Positions 53,496 to 62,349 of a stretch of 64,000 bases of DNA are shown piece by piece. Within the stretch, counting starts at the first letter, position 1; each line of letters begins with the position of its first letter. The notes under the pieces are model-generated. The model searched no databases and was not told the DNA's origin. It saw only the letters and a list, made by a program, of their open reading frames with translations. A program made the position numbers and the translations under genes. Source of the DNA: JAWXBM01 sp034440115 (GTDB lineage Bacteria > Pseudomonadota > Gammaproteobacteria > Xanthomonadales > SZUA-36); NCBI GenBank assembly GCA_034440115.1, contig JAWXBM010000018.1, positions 37,172 to 101,171 of the forward strand, given 5' to 3'.

Positions 53496-54854
53496 CTAGC
53501 GGCTATCCAGACGCCGGCGAATTTCATTCATGCTGTTGGCGATAATCTCATTGCGATCGAGGCTGGCCAGCAACTCCCGCGCCACTTCACGCGGCCCTGC
53601 AGCACCCCAGGATTTACCGCGGGAGAACCAGTCCTGGGCCATTTTGCCGGTGAGGTAAGTGGCATACCAGGCCAGCGCACCCTGAGCCGACGCGGTTAGC
53701 ACGGTCGACATGCCAACACTGACGGTTTTCAGCGCACTGGAAACCAGATTCACGCCCCAGTATGCGCCCATCAGGGCAATCCACTGTGCTGAAATGGTCC
53801 ACAGCAGCTTGGAAGCCTCGCGTTTGTCCAGGCGAAAGCCGTAAATTTCACCCAGATGAATGATCATGGCGATATCGGTGCCGGCTGCTGCCAGCAGGTC
53901 TGCGACCGGCACTGGGTTAACCGCCACCGCCAAACCTTTCACCAGGCAGTATTTCTGTATCAGACTGTCCGCCAGGGATTTACGCACAGTGACGATGCGG
54001 CTGGCTATTTTTTGGTCCAGTTCGCTGGTAAACAAAGAAGCATTCAAAACAGCCAGGGTTTTGCCGTCTTTTTCCAGCAATTGCCACAACTGCGCACGCA
54101 GCGCTTCGACATCGGTTGCTTTGTGCCGCGAATGCTCGGTTTCGGTGCCATTCGCAGCCTGCTGCAGCACGGTTTCGGGTCGCGGGTCGGAGCTGCAGGC
54201 GATGATGTTCGCCGCCGGGATCAGGCCCTGGGTGCGTTCCCGCAGGCGGTGCAGCAGTTGTTCCTGCTCGGACTGGCTATAACGATCGGCTTTGTTCAGC
54301 ACCAGCATCAGCGTTCTACCCCGGGATGCCAGGCTTTTCAGGGCTTCAAGCTCCAGTTGGGTGAGATCGGCGTCACATACCATGAGCACGATATCGGCCC
54401 GGTCACTGACTTCGCGAGCCAGCTTTTCACGTTGTTGGCCATCCAGTTCGTCTATACCCGGCGTGTCAATCAGGATGACCTGGCCTGATTCCAGTTCGTT
54501 CCAGTTGGCGCGATGTTCGCCTTTGGTCTCGCCATGCAGCGCACTGGTGGAAAAGCTGGAATGCCCCAGCAGGGCATTGAGCAAAGATGATTTGCCCACA
54601 CCTACCCGGCCAAAAGCCGCGATGTGGATTTCTTCCTGCTCCAGCTTGCGGGCGATTTCTTCGATGTGGCGAAACTCGCTATCCAGTTCCGCCCGAATGG
54701 CGGCGGGAATGCTGCTGTCCTGCAACAATGATTGCAGGTTCAGCCCGGCGGCAAGGCGATAGTGTTCCTGATCATCTGCGCTGGCCGCTTCATTTCTTCC
54801 CAGACCTGGCCACAAGTTTCGCAAAACGGACCGCGCCTGATTCCAGATTTTCAT
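53496..54854 (-). CDS. Era-like GTPase with DUF697-type membrane region (twin 2)
   Basis: 452 residues. The GTPase domain shows G1 FGRVGVGKSSLLNALLG (about residues 82-98), G3 LIDTPGIDELDG (about 128-139) and G4 LVLNKADRYS (about 185-194). The later part (about 300-420), with AVAVNPVPVADLLAAAGTDIAMIIHLGEIYGF and hydrophobic segments, is a DUF697-type membrane-associated region. Such proteins resemble YcjX/YcjF-type stress or membrane-remodelling GTPases, but function is not established. Its first 65 bases overlap the end of the second GTPase gene, and both are on the minus strand. Confidence 0.78.
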   Translation of the reverse strand: MKIWNQARSVLRNLWPGLGRNEAASADDQEHYRLAAGLNLQSLLQDSSIPAAIRAELDSEFRHIEEIARKLEQEEIHIAAFGRVGVGKSSLLNALLGHSSFSTSALHGETKGEHRANWNELESGQVILIDTPGIDELDGQQREKLAREVSDRADIVLMVCDADLTQLELEALKSLASRGRTLMLVLNKADRYSQSEQEQLLHRLRERTQGLIPAANIIACSSDPRPETVLQQAANGTETEHSRHKATDVEALRAQLWQLLEKDGKTLAVLNASLFTSELDQKIASRIVTVRKSLADSLIQKYCLVKGLAVAVNPVPVADLLAAAGTDIAMIIHLGEIYGFRLDKREASKLLWTISAQWIALMGAYWGVNLVSSALKTVSVGMSTVLTASAQGALAWYATYLTGKMAQDWFSRGKSWGAAGPREVARELLASLDRNEIIANSMNEIRRRLDSR

Positions 54855-56241
54855 TCAACAATTCCTCAAAGGCCACCGCTGCCGGGTAGGGGCGCAATTC
54901 ACCGCGGCTGGCCAGCGTGGCTGCCGCAGCCTTGCCCAAGCTGTCAAAAATCATTCCATAAGCGACCGCATGAACCAGTCCACCCGAAACCGTGCCAAGA
55001 CCCGGAAAAGCCTTGAGCACATTGCCCGTAATCGCCAGCGTCAGCGCGGTCATGTTTTTCAGCTTGCCACCCGCCAGCTTTAAAAAAGATTCGATCTGCA
55101 TTTCCTTGACCGGCACTTCGTAGAGCTGTGACAACTCGCGCATCAACTGTGTGGCCAGCACGCCCTGAATGATCAGGTCTGAGCCGGGAGCTATGGCAGC
55201 CAGCGCACCAATCACCGCGCGTTTGGAGTAGCGGCTGACCAGCTCATCGGCCTGCTGCTCACGGTGCTGTTGTCGCGCCCGGTCCAGTTTTTCATTGGCC
55301 AATAGCAAAATACTGGTGTCGCGCAGCGATTCCATTAATGCCCTGTCCTGATCCAGCAAACGCTGCACCGCCTGCATCAGGCTCTCAATCTGGGCGGGCC
55401 GCTCGCGTTCCTCGCGCTTTTCCATGCCCTCACCCAGCATGCGCACCACTTCCTGCTTACCGCCGGCGCTGATGCTGACGATGTTCTCCGGCGGCAGGCC
55501 ACTGCTTTTTTGCAGGCGGGCGCGCAAGGCAGTCTGCTCTTCGCTACTGAAACGGTCGGACTTGTTCAGAGCCAGCACCACGGGTTTATCCAATTGGATC
55601 AGGCGGTGCAATTGCTGCGCCTGGCTGGAGCTGAGGTCGCTATCGCAGAGGAAGATAACCAGATGCGCACGTCGGGTTTCTTCTCGGGCCGCAGCATCAT
55701 CGTCAAAATTAAAACCAGGCAGGTCGGTGATCAATACCTGGTCACCCGATGCGGCAGTCCAGCGGTATTGGATGATCGTTTGAGTCGTTCCGGCACGGGC
55801 GTCCCGTTCGATATCCGCCCCGGGCAGCATGGCTTTGACCAGGCTGCTTTTGCCGCTACTCACTTCACCAAAGATAGCGATATGAATTTCACCGCTTTCC
55901 TTGCGGCGGCGTTGCTCGCGAATCTCCGCCAACGCGGGTGACACATCGACGCCAGCCTGTTGTGAGTTGAGCAAATCGTCCTGTAGTTGTTCAAAGCTCA
56001 CCGGGCGAGGCCTGATCTCAGCCTTGACCTTACGCGAGGGTTTGAACCAGGACCAGAACAACACCAGCGTGGCCAACGGCAGGATGACCAGCATGCACAA
56101 ATAAGCCAGTTGCAGCCAGGCTGGCGCCAGGCGTAAATAATTCCATACCGACAAGGCGGTATCTGTGGCCAAAAGGAAAATGAACACCACCAGCATGGCG
56201 GCCAAAAGGATGATGATGGATACAAGTAGCCTGAGGGGCAT
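54790..56241 (-). CDS. Membrane GTPase with DUF697-type region (twin 1)
   Basis: 483 residues from the ATG at 56241; in-frame ATGs at 56292 and 56301 are also possible. Two N-terminal membrane helices (about 3-30 and 40-66) precede a GTPase domain with G1 FGEVSSGKSSLVKAML (about residues 123-138), G3 LITDLPGFNFDD (about 172-183) and G4 VLALNKSDRFSS (about 222-233). Then a charged region and a DUF697-like block (AIAPGSDLIIQGVLATQLMRELSQLYEVPV). Same architecture as the downstream gene plus a membrane anchor. The 65-base overlap shows translational coupling, so the two probably act as a pair. Confidence 0.78.
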   Translation of the reverse strand: MPLRLLVSIIILLAAMLVVFIFLLATDTALSVWNYLRLAPAWLQLAYLCMLVILPLATLVLFWSWFKPSRKVKAEIRPRPVSFEQLQDDLLNSQQAGVDVSPALAEIREQRRRKESGEIHIAIFGEVSSGKSSLVKAMLPGADIERDARAGTTQTIIQYRWTAASGDQVLITDLPGFNFDDDAAAREETRRAHLVIFLCDSDLSSSQAQQLHRLIQLDKPVVLALNKSDRFSSEEQTALRARLQKSSGLPPENIVSISAGGKQEVVRMLGEGMEKREERERPAQIESLMQAVQRLLDQDRALMESLRDTSILLLANEKLDRARQQHREQQADELVSRYSKRAVIGALAAIAPGSDLIIQGVLATQLMRELSQLYEVPVKEMQIESFLKLAGGKLKNMTALTLAITGNVLKAFPGLGTVSGGLVHAVAYGMIFDSLGKAAAATLASRGELRPYPAAVAFEELLNENLESGAVRFAKLVARSGKK

Positions 56242-56427
56242 GGTCTGAGTTGGGCTCCTTCCTATGGTTGCTTTAAAGGGCTGCCTCATTCTACCAGCCA
56301 TTGCCAACAGCAACCGCTGCGAGTAGATTATCCGGGAATTCCCTCGGGTACCGCGCGCCTGGCAGGAAAAGCAAACAGAGCTCTGAGCCCTATACTCGTT
56401 GCTCTGGCGTGGTGTTCAGGGGGTGTG

Positions 56428-57675
56428 ATGAAAGGCGTAAGAACCAGGGCGTGCAAGCGGGTGCGCCGCAAATCGTTTTATTCCATCAGGACCAGAACAA
56501 CTCCGGCGACAAAGTCTGTGCCGGCAGAACTGTCCGGTCCGGTTGATTTGCCCATTCATTTATCCGCGGATTTAAATTTGTTGCGGCATGAATTACGCAC
56601 GCCACTAACAGGCATTTTAGGGCTGGCAGAAATAATGTCGGCCATGGAATTACCTGCTGCGGCGACTTCCTGTTTGGCCACTTTGCAGGCTTGCGGCCAA
56701 CAAATGGCCAGCCTGATTGATCGCAGCTTGCGACCAGATCAGATTACCACTCGCGCAAGTGAGATTGCCGCAACCGACAGCCGCTGCTTGCTGGAGCAGG
56801 TCATTCACTCACATTGGCCGGCCGCACAGGCTGGGCAAGTCAAGTTGCACCTGATTCTTGAGCGGGAAGCCAGTGGATACTGGCTGGCTGACTCTGTTGC
56901 CCTCCGTCAGGCGCTGGATAATCTGCTGGCGAACGCTATTCGTTTTACTTATTCGGGTTATGTCACGCTTGAAGCCAAGGTGATCCCGAGTGTGGGTGAG
57001 GCGCCGGATAGTCTGCTGTTGATTATTGAAGACACGGGAGCCGGGCTGCAAAGGGTGGAAAACAATCTGCAGGAAGCTGCTGAGTTTGGTGCAGAGTCTG
57101 GTGCTGAATTTGCTGACCGAACCTATCCCATGTTCAGCCGCGGCCAGGGCTTGCAGGTGGTTGAGCAGGTTTGCCATGGCTATGGAGGTCGATTGGAGCG
57201 CTATTCAAACGAGACCGGAGGCGCAGGTTTTGCGATGTTCTTGCCGGGCGTGCTCCGTAACAGGGATAAGGGCATCAAACCCTTTCAATTCGGCTTGTTT
57301 AAAAAGCTACGCTGCCTGCTGTGGTTGGAAAAACCCCTGGATCGGGTGATCATGACGATGCTGAACTGTCTGGATATCCGCTTTGAAATGATTGACGTAA
57401 GCCGGCAGAGTGATTTGCACAGCTTGCCGCAATATCATGTTGCGCTTTGTAACTCTGCGAAAATGCCGTTGCCTTCTCAAATTGTGGGCCAGTATGCGGA
57501 ATCCGCACCGCTTTGGCTGATGGCACCGATGGTCACTGCAAACGGCAGCGAGCTTTACGTGCAGCAATTACCCGAGCCCTTGTTTCAAGCCGATTTGCAA
57601 ACCGCCCTGTTGCGCTTTCTGGTCATGCAAGGGCGAGCAAGTGTGTTGGCCACTGAATTGACCACTGAAAATTGA
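56428..57675 (+). CDS. Soluble histidine-kinase-like protein with a degenerate C-terminal receiver-like part
   Basis: 415 residues. A basic N-terminus leads to a HisKA H-box, LRHELRTPLTGILGLAEIMS (about residues 53-72), and an ATPase domain with N-box QALDNLLANAIRFT (about 155-168), G1 IIEDTGAG and G2 FSRGQGLQVVEQVCHGYGG. The last 140 residues (LFKKLRCLLWLEKPLDRV...) look like a response-regulator fold without the usual phospho-Asp. No sensor domain or membrane span is seen, so it is cytoplasmic. GGGGG precedes the ATG at 56428. No response regulator is adjacent. The last codons lie in a 12-bp tandem repeat. Confidence 0.7.
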   Translation: MKGVRTRACKRVRRKSFYSIRTRTTPATKSVPAELSGPVDLPIHLSADLNLLRHELRTPLTGILGLAEIMSAMELPAAATSCLATLQACGQQMASLIDRSLRPDQITTRASEIAATDSRCLLEQVIHSHWPAAQAGQVKLHLILEREASGYWLADSVALRQALDNLLANAIRFTYSGYVTLEAKVIPSVGEAPDSLLLIIEDTGAGLQRVENNLQEAAEFGAESGAEFADRTYPMFSRGQGLQVVEQVCHGYGGRLERYSNETGGAGFAMFLPGVLRNRDKGIKPFQFGLFKKLRCLLWLEKPLDRVIMTMLNCLDIRFEMIDVSRQSDLHSLPQYHVALCNSAKMPLPSQIVGQYAESAPLWLMAPMVTANGSELYVQQLPEPLFQADLQTALLRFLVMQGRASVLATELTTEN

Positions 57676-57757
57676 CCACTGAATTGACCACTGAATTGAC
57701 CACTGAATTGGCCACTGAATTGGCCACTGAATTGGCCAACTGAATTGGCCAACTGAA
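57646..57757. repeat. Nine 12-13-bp tandem repeats over the kinase stop codon
   Basis: TTGGCCACTGAA and TTGACCACTGAA units start at 57646, 57658 (with AA inserted), 57672, 57684, 57696, 57708, 57720, 57732 and 57745; the last two have an extra A. In the kinase frame they read LATE, LTTE. The AA inserted in unit 2 creates the stop AAT TGA; without it the frame would go on through LTTE repeats. Confidence 0.85.
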
Positions 57758-57785
57758 CGGGGATGGGAAATGCCTGCTTAAAAAC

Positions 57786-58868
57786 TCAGCAAGCGCTTGA
57801 GTGATATTGCGGACTGGCTGAACTGACCGTTTCCAGCAGTACCTTGAGGTTTTCCGGGTTTACATCCGGAGTAATGCCATGACCGAGGTTGAACACGTGA
57901 CCGTTGCCATGGCCAAAGCTCTCCAGGCAGGCCAGCGCTTCACGACGCACCACCGCTGGGCTGGCCAGCAAAATGGCTGGGTCCATGTTGCCCTGCAAAG
58001 CTACCTTGTCACCCACTCGGGCTCTGGCTTCTTTCAATGTGATGGTCCAGTCGGCTCCGAGGGCATCGCAACCGGTGGCTGCCAGTGCTTCCAACTGGGT
58101 ATTGCAGCCTTTGCAGAACAGGATCACCGGCACTTTTTGGCCATCGTGCTCGCGCTTTAAACGGGCCACGATATCGCTCAGGTAGGGTAGTGAAAACTCG
58201 CGGAAACAGTCGGCTGAAAGTGCCCCGCCCCAGGTATCAAAAATCTGTACCGCCTGCGCGCCGCTGGCGATCTGGGCATTGAGGTAGTCGACGATGCTAT
58301 CGCTGAGTTTGCTGAGCAGCAGGTGCGCGGCTTTGGGTTGTTCATACAGCATGCGTTTGGCCTTGCTGAATGTTTTGCTGGAACCGCCTTCGACCATGTA
58401 AGTCATCAGCGTCCACGGGCTGCCGCTGAAGCCAATTAAAGGTACGCTGCCATTTATTTCTTTGCGTGCAGTAGCGACCGCATCCATAACGTAACGCAAA
58501 GAACTGCCCATATCCGGTATGGGCAATTGTTCAATTTCAGCCAGGCTGCTGATGGGCCGTTCAAATTTCGGGCCTTCGTTTTCAACAAAGTACAGACCCA
58601 GCCCCATGGCGTCGGGTATGGTGAGTATGTCGGAAAAAATAATGGCCGCATCAAGCTTGAAGCGACGCAAAGGCTGCAGGGTGACTTCACAAGCCAGTTG
58701 CGGATTCTGACACAGGTTCATAAAGCTGCCAGCACTGGCTCGGAGCTCGCGATATTCGGGTAAGTAGCGGCCGGCCTGGCGCATGATCCAGGTTGGCGTG
58801 CGTTCTACCGGTTGGCGCAGCAGGGCACGCAGCAGCAAGTCATTGTCGGGTTTTTGATGGGCGCTCAT
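57786..58868 (-). CDS. hemE: Uroporphyrinogen decarboxylase
   Basis: Converts uroporphyrinogen III to coproporphyrinogen III in haem synthesis. 360 residues, the full family length. Signature 1 PTWIMRQAGRYLPEYRELR (about residues 20-38), KLDAAIIFSDILTIPDAMGLGL (about 70-92) and GFSGSPWTLMTYMVEGGSSK (about 147-166) are present, and the C-terminus with GNMDPAILLASPAVV and NLGHGITPDVNPENLKVLLETV is intact. No clear ribosome site before the ATG. In line with aroB upstream but with a 71-base gap, so operon membership is uncertain. Confidence 0.97.
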   Translation of the reverse strand: MSAHQKPDNDLLLRALLRQPVERTPTWIMRQAGRYLPEYRELRASAGSFMNLCQNPQLACEVTLQPLRRFKLDAAIIFSDILTIPDAMGLGLYFVENEGPKFERPISSLAEIEQLPIPDMGSSLRYVMDAVATARKEINGSVPLIGFSGSPWTLMTYMVEGGSSKTFSKAKRMLYEQPKAAHLLLSKLSDSIVDYLNAQIASGAQAVQIFDTWGGALSADCFREFSLPYLSDIVARLKREHDGQKVPVILFCKGCNTQLEALAATGCDALGADWTITLKEARARVGDKVALQGNMDPAILLASPAVVRREALACLESFGHGNGHVFNLGHGITPDVNPENLKVLLETVSSASPQYHSSAC

Positions 58869-58939
58869 GGTTTAAATGGCTCGTGTTGGTGTATGGGGTA
58901 GGTTAGGGCTGATTGGGCGGCCTGCTTGGGCGACTAGAG

Positions 58940-60028
58940 CTAAGCTGCGCGGCAACAGTCTATAGCGGCTTCAATTTGTTGCCGTTTACTGCTGTCGTCG
59001 ATTATGGCCTTACCCACTTCCTCCAGCAGTATCAGCCGAAGTCCGCCCGCGACGGCTTTCTTGTCCAGTTGCAAAGCGTCCAGCATCGCCGCAGTGGAAA
59101 CAACTCGTGGTAAGTCAGTGGGCAGACCCAGAGCTTGCAATAAGCGGCCCAGTCTAGCGGCCGTGCCCGCGGGGCACAAACCGCGCTGCTCGCTCAAAGT
59201 GGCGGCAATCACCATGCCTATTGCAACTGCTTCGCCATGTAGAAATTCGGCATAGGCAGTGATGGCTTCCAGCGCATGGCCAAAACTGTGGCCAAAATTC
59301 AGTGTGGCGCGGATGCCCGCTTCCATCTCGTCTGCCGCGACCACTTTGGCTTTGCTTTCCACCGAGCGTTGGATTAAAAACGCCAAAGCGGAGGCGTCGC
59401 GTGAATTGATGGCTGCCACCGAGCTTTCCAGCCAAGCCAGGAACCCGCTGTCCATGATGGCTCCATACTTCACCACTTCTGCCAAACCGGCGCGAAATTC
59501 CCGCACGGGCAGCGTATCCAGGGTTTGCGTATCGATCAGCACCATGCCTGGCTGGTGAAACGCACCCAGCAGGTTTTTGCCTTTGCTGTGGTTTACTCCG
59601 GTTTTGCCGCCCACGGACGAATCCACTTGCGCCAGCAAAGTGGTCGGAACCTGGAAAAAACGCACGCCGCGCATGTAGGAGGCAGCAGCAAAGCCGCTGA
59701 TATCGCCGACCACACCACCCCCCAATGCAATCAGATTGCAGTCCCGGCGGGCGTGCATGGCGATCAGCTTATCGATGATGCTGGACCAGGTTGCAATGGT
59801 TTTGTGTGGCTCACCATCAGCAATAATGTGGCTGGAACAATCCCGGTCGCCCAATGAGGCCAACAGTCGATCCAGATAAAGCGGTGCTACCACTGCATTG
59901 CTGACGATCAGGGTTTTACCGGTGCTCAGGGCCTGCCAGGGTTCGGTCAGGTCCAACAGACCGTGGCCTATGTGTACCGGGTAGCCACGTTGTCCCACTT
60001 CGACCTGAACTGTGATGCGATCAGTCAT
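58940..60028 (-). CDS. aroB: 3-Dehydroquinate synthase
   Basis: Second step of the shikimate pathway: DAHP to 3-dehydroquinate. 362 residues from the ATG at 60028; the frame runs to 60082. NAD-binding and active-site blocks: IALGGGVVGDISGFAAASYMRGVRFFQVPTTLLAQVDSSVGGKTGVNHSKGKNLLGAFHQP (about 97-157) and LNFGHSFGHALEA (about 245-257) with metal-binding Glu and His residues. The start overlaps the aroK stop by 8 bases. aroK-aroB together is the normal gammaproteobacterial order, here away from pilQ. Confidence 0.97.
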   Translation of the reverse strand: MTDRITVQVEVGQRGYPVHIGHGLLDLTEPWQALSTGKTLIVSNAVVAPLYLDRLLASLGDRDCSSHIIADGEPHKTIATWSSIIDKLIAMHARRDCNLIALGGGVVGDISGFAAASYMRGVRFFQVPTTLLAQVDSSVGGKTGVNHSKGKNLLGAFHQPGMVLIDTQTLDTLPVREFRAGLAEVVKYGAIMDSGFLAWLESSVAAINSRDASALAFLIQRSVESKAKVVAADEMEAGIRATLNFGHSFGHALEAITAYAEFLHGEAVAIGMVIAATLSEQRGLCPAGTAARLGRLLQALGLPTDLPRVVSTAAMLDALQLDKKAVAGGLRLILLEEVGKAIIDDSSKRQQIEAAIDCCRAA

Positions 60029-60584
60029 TTGTATTTGCCTGTGTGGTGTTTGTGCCGCCGGAGTGATTCTTTTGCAAAACATCAGAGATGCGTTCCACGC
60101 TTTGGTCTACGGATCGATTGCGGGCGGGAAAAGTAAAGTCTGCCAGCTCAGCGTAGAGCGGCTCGCGTTGTTTGGCCAGCTCAATCAGCTTTGCTTGCCG
60201 GTCTTGCAGTTGGATCAGTGGCCTGGATTTGTCCTGCCGTAAACGGGATAACTGCTGCTCAATCGAGGCCTGCAGATAAATCACCACACCCCGTTCCCGC
60301 AGCCATTTGCGGTTGCACTCGCGCAACACGGCGCCACCACCGGTGGCAATCAACACTTGGTCAGCGGCAGTCAGTTCATTCAGTACCCGGGATTCACGTT
60401 CGCGGAAGCCTTCTTCGCCCTCGATTTCAAAAATCAGGCTGATATTCACCCCGGTGCGATCCTGAATTTCCTGGTCCGTATCGTGAAAATCCAGCCCCAG
60501 ACGGAGTGCCAACTTTTGTCCAATGGTGGTTTTGCCCGATCCCATCGGGCCGATGAGGAACACATTGCTCATTCCATCGTCCAT
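60021..60584 (-). CDS. aroK: Shikimate kinase I
   Basis: Phosphorylates shikimate. 187 residues from the ATG at 60584; the ATG at 60572 (MSNVFLIGPMGSGKTT) matches the usual start better and would be 183. Walker A is GPMGSGKTTIG, followed by DTDQEIQDRTGVNISLIFEIEGEEGFRERE (shikimate-binding Asp and Arg) and ATGGGAVLRECNR. Both candidate starts lack a strong ribosome site. The gene is divergent from xrtH with 84 bases between. Confidence 0.95.
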   Translation of the reverse strand: MDDGMSNVFLIGPMGSGKTTIGQKLALRLGLDFHDTDQEIQDRTGVNISLIFEIEGEEGFRERESRVLNELTAADQVLIATGGGAVLRECNRKWLRERGVVIYLQASIEQQLSRLRQDKSRPLIQLQDRQAKLIELAKQREPLYAELADFTFPARNRSVDQSVERISDVLQKNHSGGTNTTQANTND

Positions 60585-60668
60585 TCATAAGAAGGAAAGC
60601 GAACGTGCAAGCAGGCAGAACTTTGGGTAACATGGCACAACTTTCCAAAGCCGCAGACACTGTTCCCA

Positions 60669-61199
60669 ATGACTCGATTTTTTCTGATCTTCACCGTGCT
60701 GCTCATTGGCCTGTTCACGCTGGAAATTCTACAGCCCGTAGAACACCACGTCATCCTGCCATTTACTTCAATGGTGGCAGATTTCAGTGTATGGCTGATC
60801 AAGTTCTTTGATGACGGTGTAGTGGCGTTTTCGAACGTCATCCGCGACAAGGAAACCGGCTTTGGCGTGCGCATTGAACGAGGCTGTAATGGTGTTGAAG
60901 CCATGATTATCCTGTTTTCAGCCTTGTTTGCTTTTCCGGCACCGCTAAAAAACAAATTTATTGGCCTCGCGATAGGGTTTTTTGCCATCCAGGGCCTGAA
61001 CATCGTCCGCATTGTCAGCCTGTTTTACATGGGGCAATGGAATCAGATCGCTTTCGAATGGTTTCACTTATACCTTTGGCAGGCGTTGATTATACTGGAT
61101 GCGCTGGTGGTCTGGCTGATCTGGTTGCGTACTTTGCCCCAAGCCAAGGCGGCCCGGGCACGCAGAGAAGCTGAGCAGGCAGAGCGGGCCGGGCAGTAA
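60669..61199 (+). CDS. xrtH: Exosortase H (XrtH type)
   Basis: 176 residues, a membrane transpeptidase-like protein with about five hydrophobic helices. The exosortase catalytic residues are visible: Cys in RIERGCNGVEAMIIL (about residue 76), Arg in NIVRIVSLFYMG (about 115) and His in FEWFHLYLWQA (about 131). The short length and this sequence fit XrtH, which processes proteins with PEP-CTERM-like C-terminal signals (IPTLxxWG class). No such substrate is encoded in the window, so this is an orphan processing enzyme here. It is upstream of pdxH on the same strand. Confidence 0.82.
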   Translation: MTRFFLIFTVLLIGLFTLEILQPVEHHVILPFTSMVADFSVWLIKFFDDGVVAFSNVIRDKETGFGVRIERGCNGVEAMIILFSALFAFPAPLKNKFIGLAIGFFAIQGLNIVRIVSLFYMGQWNQIAFEWFHLYLWQALIILDALVVWLIWLRTLPQAKAARARREAEQAERAGQ

Positions 61200-61234
61200 G
61201 CCATTGGCGTGGGTTTTCAACATTTGAGAGCAAT

Positions 61235-61828
61235 ATGTCCCGATTGCCACTGACCGAACCCATCATCCAGCGTTTTAACCAGGCGCTGCATGCAGCACGG
61301 ATCGCTGGTGAAGTTGAACCAACGGCCATGGTGCTGGCGACTTCAGATGGCGCAGGGCAGATCAGTACCCGCACGGTGCTGCTCAAAGCTCTGGATGGCG
61401 ACGGTTTTGTCTTCTTCACCAATCTGGAAAGTTTCAAAGGCCGGCAGTTACTGTCCAGCCCGCGGGCTGCGGCAACTTTTTTCTGGAAATCGACTTTTTG
61501 CCAGGTGCAATTGCAAGGTGATATCGCCCAGGTCAGCGATGCAGAAGCAGAGGCTTATTTCTCCACCCGCGACCGGGGCAGCCAACTCGGTGCTTGGGCA
61601 TCTTTGCAATCCCGCCCGCTGGAGAGTCGCGAATATCTATTGCAGCGAGTCGCTGAATTTGAACAGAAATTTGCGGGTCTGGAAGTGCCGCGACCCGACT
61701 ACTGGAGCGGTTTTCGCCTCAAGCCGGACGTGGTCGAGTTCTGGTATGGCGCGGAGTATCGCCTGCATGACCGTTTTCGTTATACGCAAAGCGACAACGA
61801 ATGGCGCGAGCAGCGCCTTTATCCCTGA
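61235..61828 (+). CDS. pdxH: Pyridoxamine/pyridoxine 5'-phosphate oxidase
   Basis: FMN enzyme that makes pyridoxal 5'-phosphate. 197 residues. FMN and substrate sites are visible in STRTVLLKALDGDGFVFFTNLESFKGRQL (about residues 45-73), AAATFFWKSTFCQVQLQGD and STRDRGSQLGAWASLQSRPLESRE (about 109-132). The C-terminal PDYWSGFRLKPDVVEFWYGAEYRLHDRFRY ... WREQRLYP is complete. Follows xrtH by 35 bases. Confidence 0.96.
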   Translation: MSRLPLTEPIIQRFNQALHAARIAGEVEPTAMVLATSDGAGQISTRTVLLKALDGDGFVFFTNLESFKGRQLLSSPRAAATFFWKSTFCQVQLQGDIAQVSDAEAEAYFSTRDRGSQLGAWASLQSRPLESREYLLQRVAEFEQKFAGLEVPRPDYWSGFRLKPDVVEFWYGAEYRLHDRFRYTQSDNEWREQRLYP

Positions 61829-61849
61829 TATTGCCAGCACGCCCTGGTA

Positions 61850-62293
61850 TTACTGGGTGTAAAAATCCTGCCTGAATTCCAGATCGAATGGTTTGGCTTC
61901 GTCTGCAACCGTAACAGTTACTTTGAAGTTGTAGTTTTCCATATTGTGGATGGGCAACTCGCCAATGTAATACAGCCCGCCATCGGGCTCAGAAATCTCC
62001 CGCATGTCTATATCCCGGCGTTGCCCGGTCAGGTTGACGGCCTGGGCCACCACTTTTGCCTGCACTGCCTGGCCAGATTCGCCGACTGACTTGTCCAACA
62101 CGGTGATATTGACCAGCGCCCGGCTGGCGGAACGCTTGATGCCATAGCCCTGAGCAACCTGGGCGGGTATCAGGTTTGAGTTGATCGCGTTGTAGTGAAC
62201 TGAATAATGACCAAAGTCCTGTGACTGCTGGGCGGCGAGGTCGCCAGCACAGGTCATCAGGAGTACTGCAGTTAAATAATACAGACGTTTCAT
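61850..62293 (-). CDS. DUF4426 exported protein
   Basis: 147 residues with a signal peptide (MKRLYYLTAVLLMTCAGDLAAQQ) and a GGAG site upstream. The mature part starts DFGHYSVHYNAINSNLIPAQVAQGYGIKRSASRALVNITV, the DUF4426 signature. Periplasmic, likely a beta-sandwich; function unknown. In Pseudomonas this gene lies near yggS-proC-yggT and metXW, and the neighbours here agree except for metXW, which are absent. Convergent with pdxH. Confidence 0.85.
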   Translation of the reverse strand: MKRLYYLTAVLLMTCAGDLAAQQSQDFGHYSVHYNAINSNLIPAQVAQGYGIKRSASRALVNITVLDKSVGESGQAVQAKVVAQAVNLTGQRRDIDMREISEPDGGLYYIGELPIHNMENYNFKVTVTVADEAKPFDLEFRQDFYTQ

Positions 62294-62349
62294 CGTTTAT
62301 CTCCAATTGGTTACGGCCACCCATTTGGCAGCCACAAAAAGTATTCAAT

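Noticed and set aside
57676..57785. Possible CRISPR or coding extension in the 12-bp array
   Set aside because: No spacers, and the frame is closed by the TGA at 57673-57675.
61829..61865. ACGCCC...GGGTGT hairpin between pdxH and DUF4426
   Set aside because: Contains a wobble pair, a ten-base loop and is followed by A rather than T on the coding strand.
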